From contig JAUTDP010000014.1 of NCBI GenBank assembly GCA_033439795.1, positions 1,488,001 through 1,552,000 of the forward strand: a stretch of 64,000 nucleotides of DNA. Reading direction: 5' to 3'. Numbering within the stretch: position 1 is the stretch's first letter; each line of letters starts with the position of its first letter. The translations under genes and the position numbers were made by a program. Source of the DNA: Sordaria brevicollis. Its lineage: Eukaryota; Ascomycota; Sordariomycetes; Sordariales; Sordariaceae. A model generated the notes under the pieces. That model was not told where the DNA came from. It worked only from the letters and a program-made list of their open reading frames with translations, and made no database searches. Of this stretch, positions 48,568 through 60,055 are shown in pieces.

Positions 48568-51500
48568 ATGTCTGAGACCGGCGAAAGGTGAGTGCATCCA
48601 TCGCACACAGTCCTCAGCTCTTTCGAGTGTTGATACTGCCTGCATCACTTCTTTCAACCTCCTGTTCCGCTTCACCCCACCTTTGCGCCCGCATCTTGCT
48701 GTGGACTTGCCCTGTTTACATGAGGTGCCTACACCATTTTTCCAAGCTTCCCGTCGCTTCCACCTTCTTTCCCCGCCTCAGGTTTAACAGATACGGCAGC
48801 TGTGACGGCCGCGAACCATTGATCAAGCTTCATTCATTCCAACACCGTCACCAACATCAACTAATCTTAATCTTTATACAGCCTGCACAAGCGATCCAAA
48901 TCCGCCGCCCGCTCGCTCCTTAGTAGGCGCAAGCCGCTTGTCGACGACGACATGGCATCCGACGATGGCCAAGGAGCGCCCGGCTCTTCTTCCACACCTC
49001 AGAATATCCAAATCCCTAGCCAACAGGCGCCCAGGGGCCATTCTTCCAGATTGTCTACCGCCGGCAGCGCTCTGGGCCGAACGCCCTCGAATCACCAAGC
49101 CTCCCCTTCCGTCAGCGGAGGAAGGTCGCCATCCATGCTATTCGACAAAGGCGCCGGAGCGTCTCTCGAGTCTTCCGTACGCAAGTTCCGTATCGTTGAA
49201 GCTCTTCGCAACGGCGACACAGCCTCAATTTCCAGAGCCATTCGCGAGACTGCCGAGCACAACCCTCGTATGAGCATTTCGTCCGCCGTTACCGGCCCTC
49301 TCGAAGATACCACGATCCTCCATTTGGCTATTCAGTGTGCCGAACAAACTGTTGTTGAGTACGTCTTGTCAGATGGCGCCGGCTCTCTCGACATCAACGC
49401 CCGCGACAAGGACGGAAACACCCCTTTGCACATTGCAGCCCAACAGGGACGTACCCAGATTGTCCGTCAACTTCTCGAGCACAAGGATATAAACGATGCG
49501 ATTGCAAACCATCAAGGGCGCTTGCCCATCGATCTCGCCCGCAACCCGGACATTTTCCAGCAACTCCAGCTTGCCAGATCACTGTTCGCCGAGGAAAAGG
49601 TGCGGCAGGTGCAAGATCTAATCCTCCATGGCGACTTCAAGACACTCGAGGAGGTGTTGGAAGAGCCTCGTTTCAAGACCGTTCTCGATATCAACAGCAC
49701 TGAATTCGCCGCCGAGCCGACCACAGTTGAGAGCGGCGGCACGCTGCTCCACGAAGCCGCTCGTCGCAAAAATACCAAGTTGATCCAGGTCCTATTGCTG
49801 CACGGAGCCGACCCTTTCCGCAGAGACCGCAAGGGGAAGCTTCCGCAGGATGTTACCAAGGATGAGATTACAAAGGCCATGCTCAAAAAGTCTCCTGCTG
49901 CCGTGGCTGCCCAAAGAGGCATCCAGGAGAAGGCCGTCTTGGGGTCAGCCACGCATGGGGCTGCTGCTGCGGCATCCGGTGACCCTATGGCGGGAAGAGA
50001 AGCTCGCGAGATGAAGGGTTACCTGAAGAAATGGACCAACTATAGAAAGGGCTACCAGCTTCGTTGGTTTGTTTTGGAGGATGGTGTCTTGAGTTACTAC
50101 AAGCACCAGGACGACGCCGGTTCTGCCTGCCGTGGCGCTATCAACATGCGTATCGCCAAGCTTCACATGACCCCTGACGAGAAGACAAAGTTCGAGATTA
50201 TAGGGAAAAACTCCGTCAAGTACACTCTGAAGGCCAATCACGAAGTCGAGGCAAAGCGTTGGTTCTGGGCTCTCAACAACTCGATTCAATGGACCAAGGA
50301 CCAGGCCAAGGAGGAAGAAAGACAGCGTGCCCGCAATGCCGAGCTCTTGAAACAGGCAAAAGCGGAACATGCCCATAGCGTATCTGACGCCGGTAGCGAC
50401 AACGCTAGTTTCGTTGAGCACCGCCGTCAGAGCGTGCAGCTTTCTCGGATGCACTCTACGGCCAAGGCTTCCAAGGCCTCCTATGGCGCCAGCGGCAACG
50501 GAAGCAACGAAGAGGATGACTTTGTCGATGCCGGAACCGAAGCAGACAAGGGTGAGTATCACCACGGTGACGACGATGACGATGACTACGGGGAGGGTTC
50601 GAGTGGGCAGAACGTTCCATCAGCAAACAAGGATGCTTTCAACATCACTGCACAGTCCGCCAAACTGCAGCTCGACACAATGGCTCAGGTTACCGCTGCG
50701 CTGTTGGCCGAAACCAACAAGAACCCTGACCTCAGATTGTCGGATCCCAAGGCATCTCAGGCACTGGCTGCTTATGATGCTGCGATTCGCTCTCTTACGG
50801 GACTTGTCGGTGACCTTCTTCGTATCTCCAAGGACCGTGACGCCTACTGGCAGTACAGGCTTGACCGCGAAAGTGAGATGCGTCAGATGTGGGAGGAAAG
50901 CATGGCCCAAGTTGCCAGGGAACAAGAAGCTCTGGAGGCTCGGGTTGGCGAGGCCGAGGCTAAGAGAAAGATCACCAAGCGTATCCTCAAGGAGGCACTT
51001 GGGTCTGGTATCATTGACGAGAGCCAGGTAAAGGCAGCTGCCCCCACTACTACTGCCGCTGCCGAGGCCACCGATGGTGCCGCCGCCGACGCCGACGCCG
51101 AACAAGCTGAAGCCAGACCAAAGTCCCCAGTTCAAAGCATTCGCCGCCAGAAGACCATTTTGGACCAGGTTGCAGAGCTATCTGATGATGACTCGGATGA
51201 GGAAGAGTTCTTTGACGCTGTCGATGCTGGTACTGTTGAAGTATCCCAGCTGCCGCCTTCGGAACCCGTCGCTTCACAGAGCGAAACTCAGCTTGTCATC
51301 TCCGATGGTACCGATATCAGCGAGTCATTCAAGGGATACGAGAATGGCATCAGGACCAAGCTGAAGATGGATGCTGACAACAGACCTACCATCTCGCTCT
51401 GGGTAAGCCTTTTCATCATGCTGAATATCTAACTGTCACTAACGCGTTTTCCAGGGTATCCTCAAATCCATGATTGGCAAGGATATGACCAAGATGACTC

Positions 51501-52642
51501 TGCCTGTGTCTTTCAACGAGCCTACCTCCCTTCTCTACCGCTGCGCTGAAGACATGGAATATGCCGACCTCTTGGACCTCGCCGCTGATCGCGCTGATTC
51601 CATTGAGCGCTTGATCTATGTTTCCGCCTTCGCTGCTAGTGAATACGCATCGACCATTGGTCGTGTGGCTAAGCCGTTCAACCCCCTCCTTGGTGAGACC
51701 TTCGAGTACGTGAGACCGGACAAGAACTACCGCTTCTTCATTGAGCAGGTCAGCCATCACCCGCCCATTGGTGCAGCCTGGGCCGAGTCTCCCAAGTGGA
51801 CCTACTACGGAGAGTCAGCCGTCAAGTCCAAGTTCTATGGCAAGTCCTTCGATGTCAACCCTCTTGGTACGTGGTTCTTGAAGCTCAGACCCACTTCCGG
51901 TGGTAAGGAGGACTTTTACACTTGGAAGAAGGTCACTTCATCCGTCATTGGCATCATCACCGGTAACCCCGTGGTCGACAATTATGGTGTGATGGAGATC
52001 AAGAACTGGACCACCGGCGAAGTTTCCTACGTCGAGTTCAAGCCTAGAGGCTGGACCAAGTCGAGTGCCCACCTGATTGGTGGCAAGATTCTTGATGCCA
52101 ACGGTCAAGTCCGCGTCAGCTTGGGCGGTCGCTGGAACTCCAAGTTCTACGCCCGCTTGACCCCCGGTTACGAGGCCACCATTGAGGAGAAGTCCGGCAA
52201 TGAGACCGTTCACAAGGGAAGCATCAACGACCCCTCAAAGGCCTTCCTTATCTGGCAAGCCAACCCCCGCCCCACTGGTATTCCTTTCAACCTCACTCCC
52301 TTCGTCGTCACCTTCAACCACCTCGATGATAACCTCAAGCCCTGGCTCGCGCCCACGGACTCTCGTTTCCGCCCCGACCAGCGTGCCATGGAAGAGGGCG
52401 AATACGACTTCGCGGCGACGGAGAAGAACAGACTCGAGGAGGCTCAGCGTGCCCGTCGCAGGGCTCGCGAGAGCAAAGGCGAGGAGTTTAAGCCCGCGTG
52501 GTTCACCAAGGCCAGGTGCGAGATCACGGGTGAGGAGTACTGGCAGTTCAACGGCGAATACTGGAACAGGCGTGCCAAGGCTGGCCCCAACGGCGATCCC
52601 AGTGCTTGGGAGGGGTTGGAGCCCATTTTCCAGGATGCTTAG
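48568..52642 (+). CDS. Oxysterol-binding protein, Osh1 type (ankyrin-PH-FFAT-ORD)
   Basis: Three exons, 48568-48587, 48882-51402 and 51455-52642, encode 1242 residues. The first exon is only 20 nt (MSETGE plus two bases) and joins across a 294-nt intron to an in-frame basic stretch ([17 protein letters not shown]). A start at the ATG 48952 would lose 30 residues. Ankyrin repeats cover about 100-330 ([29 protein letters not shown]). A PH domain covers about 385-475 ([20 protein letters not shown]). An acidic FFAT-like motif, [11 protein letters not shown], lies near 780. The sterol/PI4P-binding ORD in exon 3 has the family fingerprint EQVSHHPP (near 944). Such proteins exchange sterol and PI4P at ER contacts with Golgi, vacuole or nuclear membranes; FFAT recruits ER VAP proteins. 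Confidence 0.96.
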
Positions 52643-53660
52643 TATGTTGTTAATGAGTTGGATGGGATGCTTGATGAGGTGTCTTTGATTCCGGTGGGAA
52701 CGGCAAAGAAGATGAAGAAGAGGGTGGGACGTTGGGCGAGGTGGCGGTCGAGGTCTCTCAGTCGCGTGTTAGAATAAGCAGACAGGGCTTATTGGGTGGT
52801 GAATGATATAGTAGACCGTAAACGGAGGGTTTGAGCGTGTTGGTATTCTTTGGAATGCTCGGAAGACGATGGATGAGTTTCGGGTGTTCCCCTATAACTG
52901 GCGTGCCATTGTAGAAATGATTGAGTTGTCTTGCGTAGAGAGAGGAGATGGTATTGAAATCAGGGCTGGAATTGGGGGCTGCGCATGGCTGCTGTGGTTG
53001 CCTCAAAACATTGTTAATTCGTGGCAGTAGCTCGTACAAGATATTTTCATGCTTTGCTCCAGGTTCACTTCACGAAGTCTGTGAACTCTCCGCAACCTTC
53101 CGTCATGAAATGAAAAGGTCTATATCTCTTCGACAGGGTTTCCTCGTACCACCATAGTGTCGTAATCTCTTACTGTTTTCATTGTCTTAATTATATCGAA
53201 TGCAAAAGCCAGTACCGGAAGCCTCTAAATCCAACCAGTGCCACACACTGTACGTTGGTGGTGCAACCGCGAGCTTAACGCGCGATGACAGACAGTGCAT
53301 ACCACAGTTCGAACTGTCTCTGTGTGGTTTCCAGAATGTGTGCACTGACCATATCATGGGAGTGTTGCCGCATCAACATTCACTTGTTCCTGAACCTTGA
53401 CGACCTCACACTTGATTTGGAAACTTTCAAAACACTCGAAGGGTGCCAAAATCCCAGTTTCACTAAAAATCATCATTCCATCAATCCCATTATCGAGTAA
53501 ATCACATCTATCTCCACGCCCCCCCTCTACTCGCTCCGAAAACACGTCTCTAACCATCGCCAGAACTATTCGAGTGAGCTCAACCACCAGTCTCACTCAA
53601 ACCAACCACCACAAGAACACCAAGACTCAACAAACATCTCAAGCAATCAGAAAACTCATA
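52643..53660. other. Intergenic, 1 kb
   Basis: 3' flank of the Osh1-like gene and promoter of the cyclophilin. No gene supported. Confidence 0.55.
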
Positions 53661-54289
53661 ATGGCTACCGACGTCCAAGTCGAGACTACCATGGTACTTA
53701 ACCCCTTGGTTTCCCATCATAGCTGCCCACTCGTCCAACTTTTTCCACCCTCCCCTCCCCTTCCTCACCTCACCTCCATCCCCTCCCCCTCCCTCTTCTT
53801 TCTCCCCATCTCCTAACCTCCTTCCCACAGGGCACATTTACCCTAGAACTCTACACCACCCACGCCCCCAAAACCTGCCGCAACTTTTCCACCCTCGCCG
53901 ACAGGGGCTACTTCGACTCCACGGTATTCCACCGCATAATCAAAGATTTCATGATCCAAGGCGGCGACCCCACGGGCACCGGTCGCGGGGGGTCATCAAT
54001 CTACGGCGAGAAATTCGAAGATGAAATTCACCCTGCCCTAAAGCACACGGGGGCGGGTGTGTTGAGTATGGCGAATGCGGGACCGAATACGAACGGGAGC
54101 CAGTTTTTCATCACGCTGGCGCCGACGCCGTGGTTGGATGGGAAGCATACGATTTTTGGGAGGGTGAAGAAGGGGATGGGTGTCATTAGGAGGATGGGGA
54201 TGGTGCCGGTTGATAAGGAGGATAGGCCGGTTGCGGAAGTTAAAATTGTGAAGGCGAGGGTGGTGAAGGAGGAGGAGATGGAGGCTTGA
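53661..54289 (+). CDS. Peptidyl-prolyl cis-trans isomerase, PPIL1 type
   Basis: Two exons, 53661-53693 and 53831-54289, give 163 residues. The 137-nt intron has an unusually pyrimidine-rich 3' half and CCCACAG. The chain is a single cyclophilin domain with [22 protein letters not shown] (catalytic Arg), [22 protein letters not shown] and [15 protein letters not shown] (the conserved Trp). The short loop pattern and [15 protein letters not shown] are those of PPIL1, a cyclophilin of the activated spliceosome bound to the SKIP/Prp45 protein. No targeting signal is present, so it is probably nuclear. In the same window the U2 snRNA is another spliceosomal component, but the two are 22 kb apart and unlinked in expression as far as can be seen. 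Confidence 0.95.
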
Positions 54290-54777
54290 GGGCGAAGAGG
54301 AAGAAGAAGGAAGTGAGGGGAGATGATGAAGGGAGTTAGGGGAGATGTTGGTATGAAAATGTAGAGGCGCGAGGAAAGGTCATGAAAGACGGTCAAGTTG
54401 AGGTGTTGCAATATCGCGGTTGTTTATAGTGGTTCGGATCGATACACCGATTGCCTCGAGGGAACCTTCCTCATCTGAGACAACCTGCATGTATCACACA
54501 GTTGTAAAGAGGAACGTTCTGCCATCATAATACTGTTCACATCATCTTGTCCTAAGCAATACTCATTGTCCTACCAAGGTAACAGGTTACATATCTGATG
54601 CATTGAGACTGGATGCTTGACACCTGGTTTCTCTTCTAGAGGTTCTGTCCGATTTCCAATACTCGAGCACTGTCTATTTTTGTGGCAAGAATGGGGTATA
54701 ATGTATGATTTCATGAATAGGTTATGCCAAACCTCCGCCTTTCCCCCTTCATCTTCATCACCAAACTCAGTCATCTT
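54290..54777. other. Convergent intergenic stretch
   Basis: About 490 bases between the cyclophilin and Sgf11-like stops; 3' UTRs only. Confidence 0.55.
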
Positions 54778-56047
54778 CTAGCGAGGTGGTGATGACATGG
54801 TCCCTGTCGACTCTGTCTCATGGTCCTTTTCCCTCTTCCCCAGTTTCTTGCCTGGGGCATTCAACTGCGGCTTCGTGCCTAGGCCGATCTTCAACTTCTT
54901 AACCGGCGATACCCCTTTCGCAGGCGTAGTCTTCTTGGGAGCAACCTGCACTGACGAGTTCTTTATATCGTCGTCATCCACATTCTGCTCGACGCTCAGC
55001 ATCGAGCTGGTCTTTATTTTGTCCTTCTTTAGAGGTGGTGTAGACTTGGTCTTCAGAATGACCTTCTTTGGTAGAGCCGTCGGCTTGAGCTTCTTCTTCT
55101 TAGCACTGATAGGATCAGCTTCATCTCCATCCTCGTCAAATTCGTCACCGTCTCGCTTCCTCGGACTAGTTGCCCGACTTGTTGGTACGGGCGTGCCCTT
55201 TTGACTGGCGGGCGGGGTATTGTCGTTGTTTTGGCTTCCGCCGTTGCTCCCACCGTTGCTAATCTTCTGGGCCGCTGCTCTACTCGCGTTTCGCCCACTG
55301 TTTCCAATACAGGAGCCCATGTGATTGTTGAGACGCGTGACCAGAATACAACGCTTGCACTTTGAGCAAGTAGCGCTGGGGAAGCTGAGCACGTTTGGCG
55401 GGCGATCCTTGGCACTTCCCTCCATGGCTGCCACTGCTGCGGGATCGTTGGGGTCCATCTTCTTCTCCATGTCCTTCTTTTTCTTTCCTCGCCCCGGACC
55501 GGGCTGGACCCAAGTCTGTCCGTAAATGTCAAAGCCTGGCTTCTCGATGTAGGGATGCCTTTTGCAATATTGAACGTTCGGGTCTGGCTTTTGTGCCCCC
55601 TTGCCATCGGTAGGATGAAGTAGGCGTGGAAGCTGACACCGTGGACACAGAATCTCCTTTGTAGTCTTGAGCGGATTGTGCTTCAACGTAACGCGTCCGT
55701 CCTGATAAATAGCAGCGTCGGTTTCCACGACAATATCGGGTCGTGCGTCAGGGGTCGATGTATCTGAGCTTTCCATGGCAAGCTTTTCAACCTTGATGGC
55801 TGCCGTTCTCATCCGCGCGATCTTTTCGTCTTGGTGTACTTTAAGGACTAGGTCGTGTAAAATATTGTAAAGCAAATCGTCCACAACGGAGCTGGCCTGT
55901 AGACAGAGGAGAAACGGCGGGTCAGTACAAGTTTTCCGGTTGATTCATGATGGATGGGGAAGCGCCTACAAACTTGTCCAAGCTCCCAACATCTTCAGGG
56001 GCAACGACAATACCAGCCTTGCCGGTCCTATCCCCTTCTGACGACAT
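54778..56047 (-). CDS. sgf11: SAGA-associated factor 11-like (deubiquitinase module subunit)
   Basis: Two exons, 55970-56047 and 54778-55896, encode 398 residues. The intron has GTAGGC (a weaker donor) and CTACAG, phase 0. An N-terminal helix (SSVVDDLLYNILHDLVLKVHQDEKIARMR, split here as SSVVDDLLYNIL and VHQDEKIARMR) resembles the Sgf11 helix that docks in the module. Next is a CPRC...YCKRHPYIEKPG segment, typical of the filamentous-fungal form. Then comes a zinc finger, CSKCKRCILVTRLNNHMGSC, of the Sgf11/ATXN7L3 type, which contacts the nucleosome acidic patch. The C-terminal 150 residues are basic, Ser/Pro-rich and disordered. It should act with Ubp8, Sus1 and Sgf73 to remove ubiquitin from histone H2B. 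Identification is by remembered family layout. Confidence 0.8.
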
Positions 56048-57624
56048 CTTGACAATGACACCCTCTATCTCAGCTCGCGTCAGAACTGATCGACACCCCT
56101 GGAATAACCGGTCGACTGGGAAGCTGTAATATGAAAATCGGCCACCGTGTGTCGTGTGGGAACTACGAGTTCGTCACGACTCTCTTCACCCTCGCAGGCT
56201 GAGGTGATGCTGGGCAAACCAAGTCAAAAGTTGAAGTTCGAATGGTGTTGCGGGTGGGAAATGCGGTTGGCCGGTCGTTTTCGGTGTTCTGGTGCTGATC
56301 GGAACGAGCCTCTGGTCCACGCGCGAAGATGTGGCCTTGAAGCATCCACGGATCGTTCAACTCGGCTGCAGCAAGCCGAAACCGCCGGCTAGAATAGCAC
56401 TAAAACGGGTGCGTGTTCTCGAGAGCCTCCGGGTGGTGATGAGGGCAGGAATGTTGAATATCGACTGGAACCGGTCTTGTGTGTGGAATGTTCAATTGGA
56501 ACCAGGCTGCGATGTGTTGGACAGACTCCAAGCATTCGATATGTCTTTCGAATGTCGTGGTGTTCAAATGGTGGTCGGTGTGATGGTGAATTTTCTGCCC
56601 GAAGCTTGGTTGAGGTGATGGGAAAAATGTCCATCCAACGGTGATGTTCGGTAGGTCGCGGTTTTGTGGCAGTTGTGTACATGCAGAAGTTGTAGTGGGC
56701 TTCAGGCGTGTAAGCACTGGCTAACAGTGGAGTATCCGAGTTCCATCAGGGCAGGCGGCTACGAGTCTGGGGCTACGACCAGCCAAGCAGAACAGCCCCA
56801 GACTAGCTTCCATCCGTGCTCCCTTCCATATCACCGCGGTCCGGGATACGTGCCTGCCTGCCGCGAACCTAACGCCCTAGGCTTGTGTCGCCCGTGTTGT
56901 ACCTGAATTAGGTAGTTCATGTTATTCGAGGCTCCAACTCATCGACAAACGACTGGACTTCGCCGATTAGACAAAACAGTAGGAGTATAAGTCTAGTCTA
57001 TCTTGCATGGTTGATCCGTACACTATATTTGCTCTTTCTGGTTGTCACAGATTTGTCCTGGAGTAACTCACACATGACTGCCATCCAAGCCACCTGACAT
57101 TACCATATACATACCGCGGTCTCCAAACAACGACCGCACAATGATAATCTCTTAACAGCTTCCAGAAGGCTTTGTCGGAATCTTCAATGCCAACCACGTG
57201 CAATCTTCTCTTACCTCTAACGCGGAGTGTGTTCCGCCTCTCCATCCTCCCGTCGTGTGTTGCCATTACATGTGGGGCGTCACAAGGTGTCAAGAAAGTC
57301 TGTTCTGTCGCCCGGGTCTGGAACACGTCTTCCATCTTTTTTGTTCGCAGTCCCTTTGTAAGCGTCGCTACTGGGTGGGCCAGGGGCACAGTGGTGGTGT
57401 CCCCGAATGTCTTCCAAAGTTCCAAGCTGCGTCTGTGACATATGCTGGTGGGCCAGACTCTCCAACCACTGACACGACGGTTATTTACACTTTGTCGTGA
57501 CCACGACAACATTTGCTAATTTCCCGAGTTCTGCCCTTCTGCCCTTCTTTTTCAATTCATCTTCTCCCTTTTCTTCGTCTTGTACATATATACCCACAGA
57601 CTTGACGCGACTCCCATTTCCAGC
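56048..57624. other. Divergent intergenic stretch, 1.6 kb
   Basis: Promoters of the Sgf11-like and NAA50-like genes. No gene supported; a minus open frame of 155 codons at 57045-57512 is considered chance. Confidence 0.5.
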
Positions 57625-59007
57625 ATGTCGCGCACTCAACAACCCTCGATACTATCATTCTTCCAACCCAAGCATCAGCAACAGAAACAGCAACAACATG
57701 CCCCTCCCCCTCGAGACTGCGTGAACGGTGCAGCAACAACGGCAAACGTGCTTCCGAACCCCCCAGGCCCCGTACCACCACCACCACCACCTCCTCCTGC
57801 TGCTTCCCTCACCTCAGCTCCACCGCCGCAACAAGTTCCAGCTCGTCCCGGTCTCGGGCCCGCCACGGCTATTCTCCCGGCCAACATCCCCGTCCTGCCA
57901 TCCCCACCGTCGATCCCTTCGCAAGCCAGCATAGTCCCGGTGGCCGAACACCACATCACCACCCTACGCCGTATAAATTCCCTCCTCCTCCAAGTCGCCT
58001 ACCCGGATGCCTTCTACGCCAAGGTCCTCGAACCGCTTGCCTCTGGTCTCTTCTCGCGCGTCATCCTGTGGAGCGACGATCCCACATCCGAACCCAAAGT
58101 CATCGGCGGCGTCGTCTGCCGTCTCGAGCCGAACCCTTTCCTCGACAATAACGGCCAACCGCAGGCGCCCCAAATACCGAGTAATCAGCTTCCACCCTCC
58201 TCGTCCTCCTCCCCTGGTGGCATTGCCCCCGTCAACTCCTCCCCTTACCACGCCATCTACATCCAATCGCTCGCCCTCCTCTCCCCTTACCGATCCCTAG
58301 GGCTCGCCGCCGCCGCGCTCGACCACATCATCGCCAGCGCCTCGCTCCTGCCCGCCGCTGGCTCGTCAATCGACGTGCGAACCATCTACGCCCACGTGTG
58401 GACCGAAAACGAGGAAGGACTGCAGTGGTACGGACAGCGGGGTTTCTGGACCGAAGGGCGCGATCCCGTACGAGGGTACTACTTTAAGCTACGACCGGAC
58501 ACGGCTTGGATTGTGCGGAGGGACATTGGACCGAGCGCTCAAGAGATACGAGAACCGTTGGGAGCAGCAAATTCGTTACCGAAACGACCAACCATGGCTT
58601 CAAGCGCGACAACCGCTACCACCCCCGCCACGGCCACCGGCGTGCTAGCAGCAGCCGTCAACCTACCCTCTTTGAGCAAAACAACTCCTCCACCACCTCC
58701 ACCACCGTCAAAATCCCCAGTGGCACCACCACCATCCTCAACACCGGGCAGCCTAGCCCCTACCTCGAGACCACCACCACCCAGCCGCCCTTCCACAGGC
58801 ATGTCCTACCAAAACACACGACCTGAAACGGAATGGAACGATCTCCCACCTGAAATGGTCCAACTTAGTGTCCCCACTGGAGGTGCTGGGAACGGAACAA
58901 GTACAACGGGCTCGGGTGCCACCAGTGCTGTTAGCTCTAGGAGTAGTTCGGTTGCACCCAAGAAGAAGAAGGGGAGGGCTTATCCTAGTGCTGCTTTTGG
59001 GCAGTAG
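57625..59007 (+). CDS. NAA50/San-like GNAT acetyltransferase with N-terminal PIP box
   Basis: A single exon of 460 residues; the start is the ATG at 57625 (CCAGCATGTCG), as the upstream frame has no ATG. Residues 6-13 read QPSILSFF, a perfect PCNA-interacting motif (QxxIxxFF), followed by basic QPK. A Gln/Pro-rich linker precedes the acetyltransferase domain (about 105-315). That domain has ITTLRRINSLLLQVAYPDAFYAKVL (split as LRRINSLLL and YPDAFYAKVL), SLALLSPYRSLGLAAAAL with the acetyl-CoA RxxGxA loop, HVWTENEEGLQWYGQRGFW and GYYFKL. This is the NAA50/San layout (protein N-terminal acetylation and sister-chromatid cohesion). The domain is enlarged by a Ser/Pro loop near 185-205. The C-terminal 150 residues are Pro/Ser/Thr-rich and end with a basic PKKKKGR, a likely nuclear signal. 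A G25 run lies 38 bases after the stop. Confidence 0.88.
   Translation: MSRTQQPSILSFFQPKHQQQKQQQHAPPPRDCVNGAATTANVLPNPPGPVPPPPPPPPAASLTSAPPPQQVPARPGLGPATAILPANIPVLPSPPSIPSQASIVPVAEHHITTLRRINSLLLQVAYPDAFYAKVLEPLASGLFSRVILWSDDPTSEPKVIGGVVCRLEPNPFLDNNGQPQAPQIPSNQLPPSSSSSPGGIAPVNSSPYHAIYIQSLALLSPYRSLGLAAAALDHIIASASLLPAAGSSIDVRTIYAHVWTENEEGLQWYGQRGFWTEGRDPVRGYYFKLRPDTAWIVRRDIGPSAQEIREPLGAANSLPKRPTMASSATTATTPATATGVLAAAVNLPSLSKTTPPPPPPPSKSPVAPPPSSTPGSLAPTSRPPPPSRPSTGMSYQNTRPETEWNDLPPEMVQLSVPTGGAGNGTSTTGSGATSAVSSRSSSVAPKKKKGRAYPSAAFGQ
57640..57663 (+). other. PIP box (PCNA-interacting motif) coding segment
   Basis: Encodes QPSILSFF with Gln, Ile and two Phe in canonical spacing, within the first 13 residues of the NAA50-like protein. 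Confidence 0.75.
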
Positions 59008-60055
59008 ACTTCGCGGTAGACTTGGGCGAGGTATAATAAGAGGAGGGGGGGGGGGGGGGGGGGGGGGGGAGGAATGGGGCGGGATGCAAGATGCAAAGGG
59101 TAGTGATAGCTGTAAAGAGAGGGATGAATAAACGGATAATGGACTGGGGTTGGGTTACGGAGCATCATCGGACGGACTCGACCCTGGTGGACGTCGTGGC
59201 TGGATGCGGAGAATACAAGAGGTATACCGGAGCAAGAGGATTGGTGGTTTACACCTGGGATGGCATACTGCCAACTTTGGTTATATAACCTATAGTACTG
59301 TGTCCCTTATACACGGGTAGAACAACGTTTTTTTGGCACTTCATTATAAAACAAATATTAGAATTAATGTTAAGCAGTAGTTGATTGCTATGAAGCTCTT
59401 TGCTGTGGTGTTTCTTGCTGTGCTCCTGATTTGAATGAAGTGACGCACATAGAGTCTTCAGACGTCGACAACTTTGGAGTAACACTAACACCAATGGCAT
59501 GCCGATGGTTTGCACAGCGATGGGAGTCATGAATAAAGCTGGATCAGAACAACTGGTTGTACAAAAGCTACCACTTCGCTAGTTGATACTCTTTCCTTGC
59601 TATAGTAGATACCAACATCTTCAAAGTTCCAACCCAATAAAAGTAGCTAGCCATTTCATGAGAGCATGAAGAAGAATAAATAAAATTTGAAGCCCATCCC
59701 TAGTAAAAAGCCTTGGGGGATTTCCCTAATGCGAATAAGACCCTAATGAACCCTGTGTGACGCCTGACCCAAAGCAATGGTGCCAAAAGTAAAAGAAAAA
59801 AAGAAAAAAAGAAAACATGTAAAACATCTCATCCCATCATCGTTTCATCCCATCCCATCCCATCCTTACACAGCAAACATAAATGATGTTGCTATTCGCT
59901 TAACACTTTTTATCCCTCCTGGGTCAACACTCCCAAACTCCGTAATTCCTGCGCCAAGCTATATGTTTCCTTCACATAACAATGCACCTCCGTCTCCCTC
60001 CGCGGCATGTCAGTGATGTCATGCCTGGCAATGGACAAGCTGCCGTGGTGGATTC
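59008..60055. other. Convergent intergenic stretch, 1 kb
   Basis: 3' UTRs of the NAA50-like gene (with the G25 run) and glucokinase. No gene supported; AT-rich in its middle. Confidence 0.55.
59045..59069 (+). repeat. Poly-G run of 25
   Basis: Twenty-five consecutive G by direct count, flanked by further G-rich sequence, in the probable 3' UTR of the NAA50-like gene. Confidence 0.85.

Noticed and set aside
57045..57500. tRNA, 5S rRNA or CRISPR elements anywhere in the window
   Set aside because: I looked for tRNA A/B boxes, the Neurospora-type 5S sequence and spaced direct repeats and saw none; CRISPR is not expected in a fungus. Only U2 was recognised among RNA genes. The coordinates are a placeholder for the whole window.
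57045..57512. 155-codon minus-strand frame between Sgf11-like and NAA50-like genes
   Set aside because: Starts at a non-ATG codon, lies in a divergent promoter region and shows no family resemblance.
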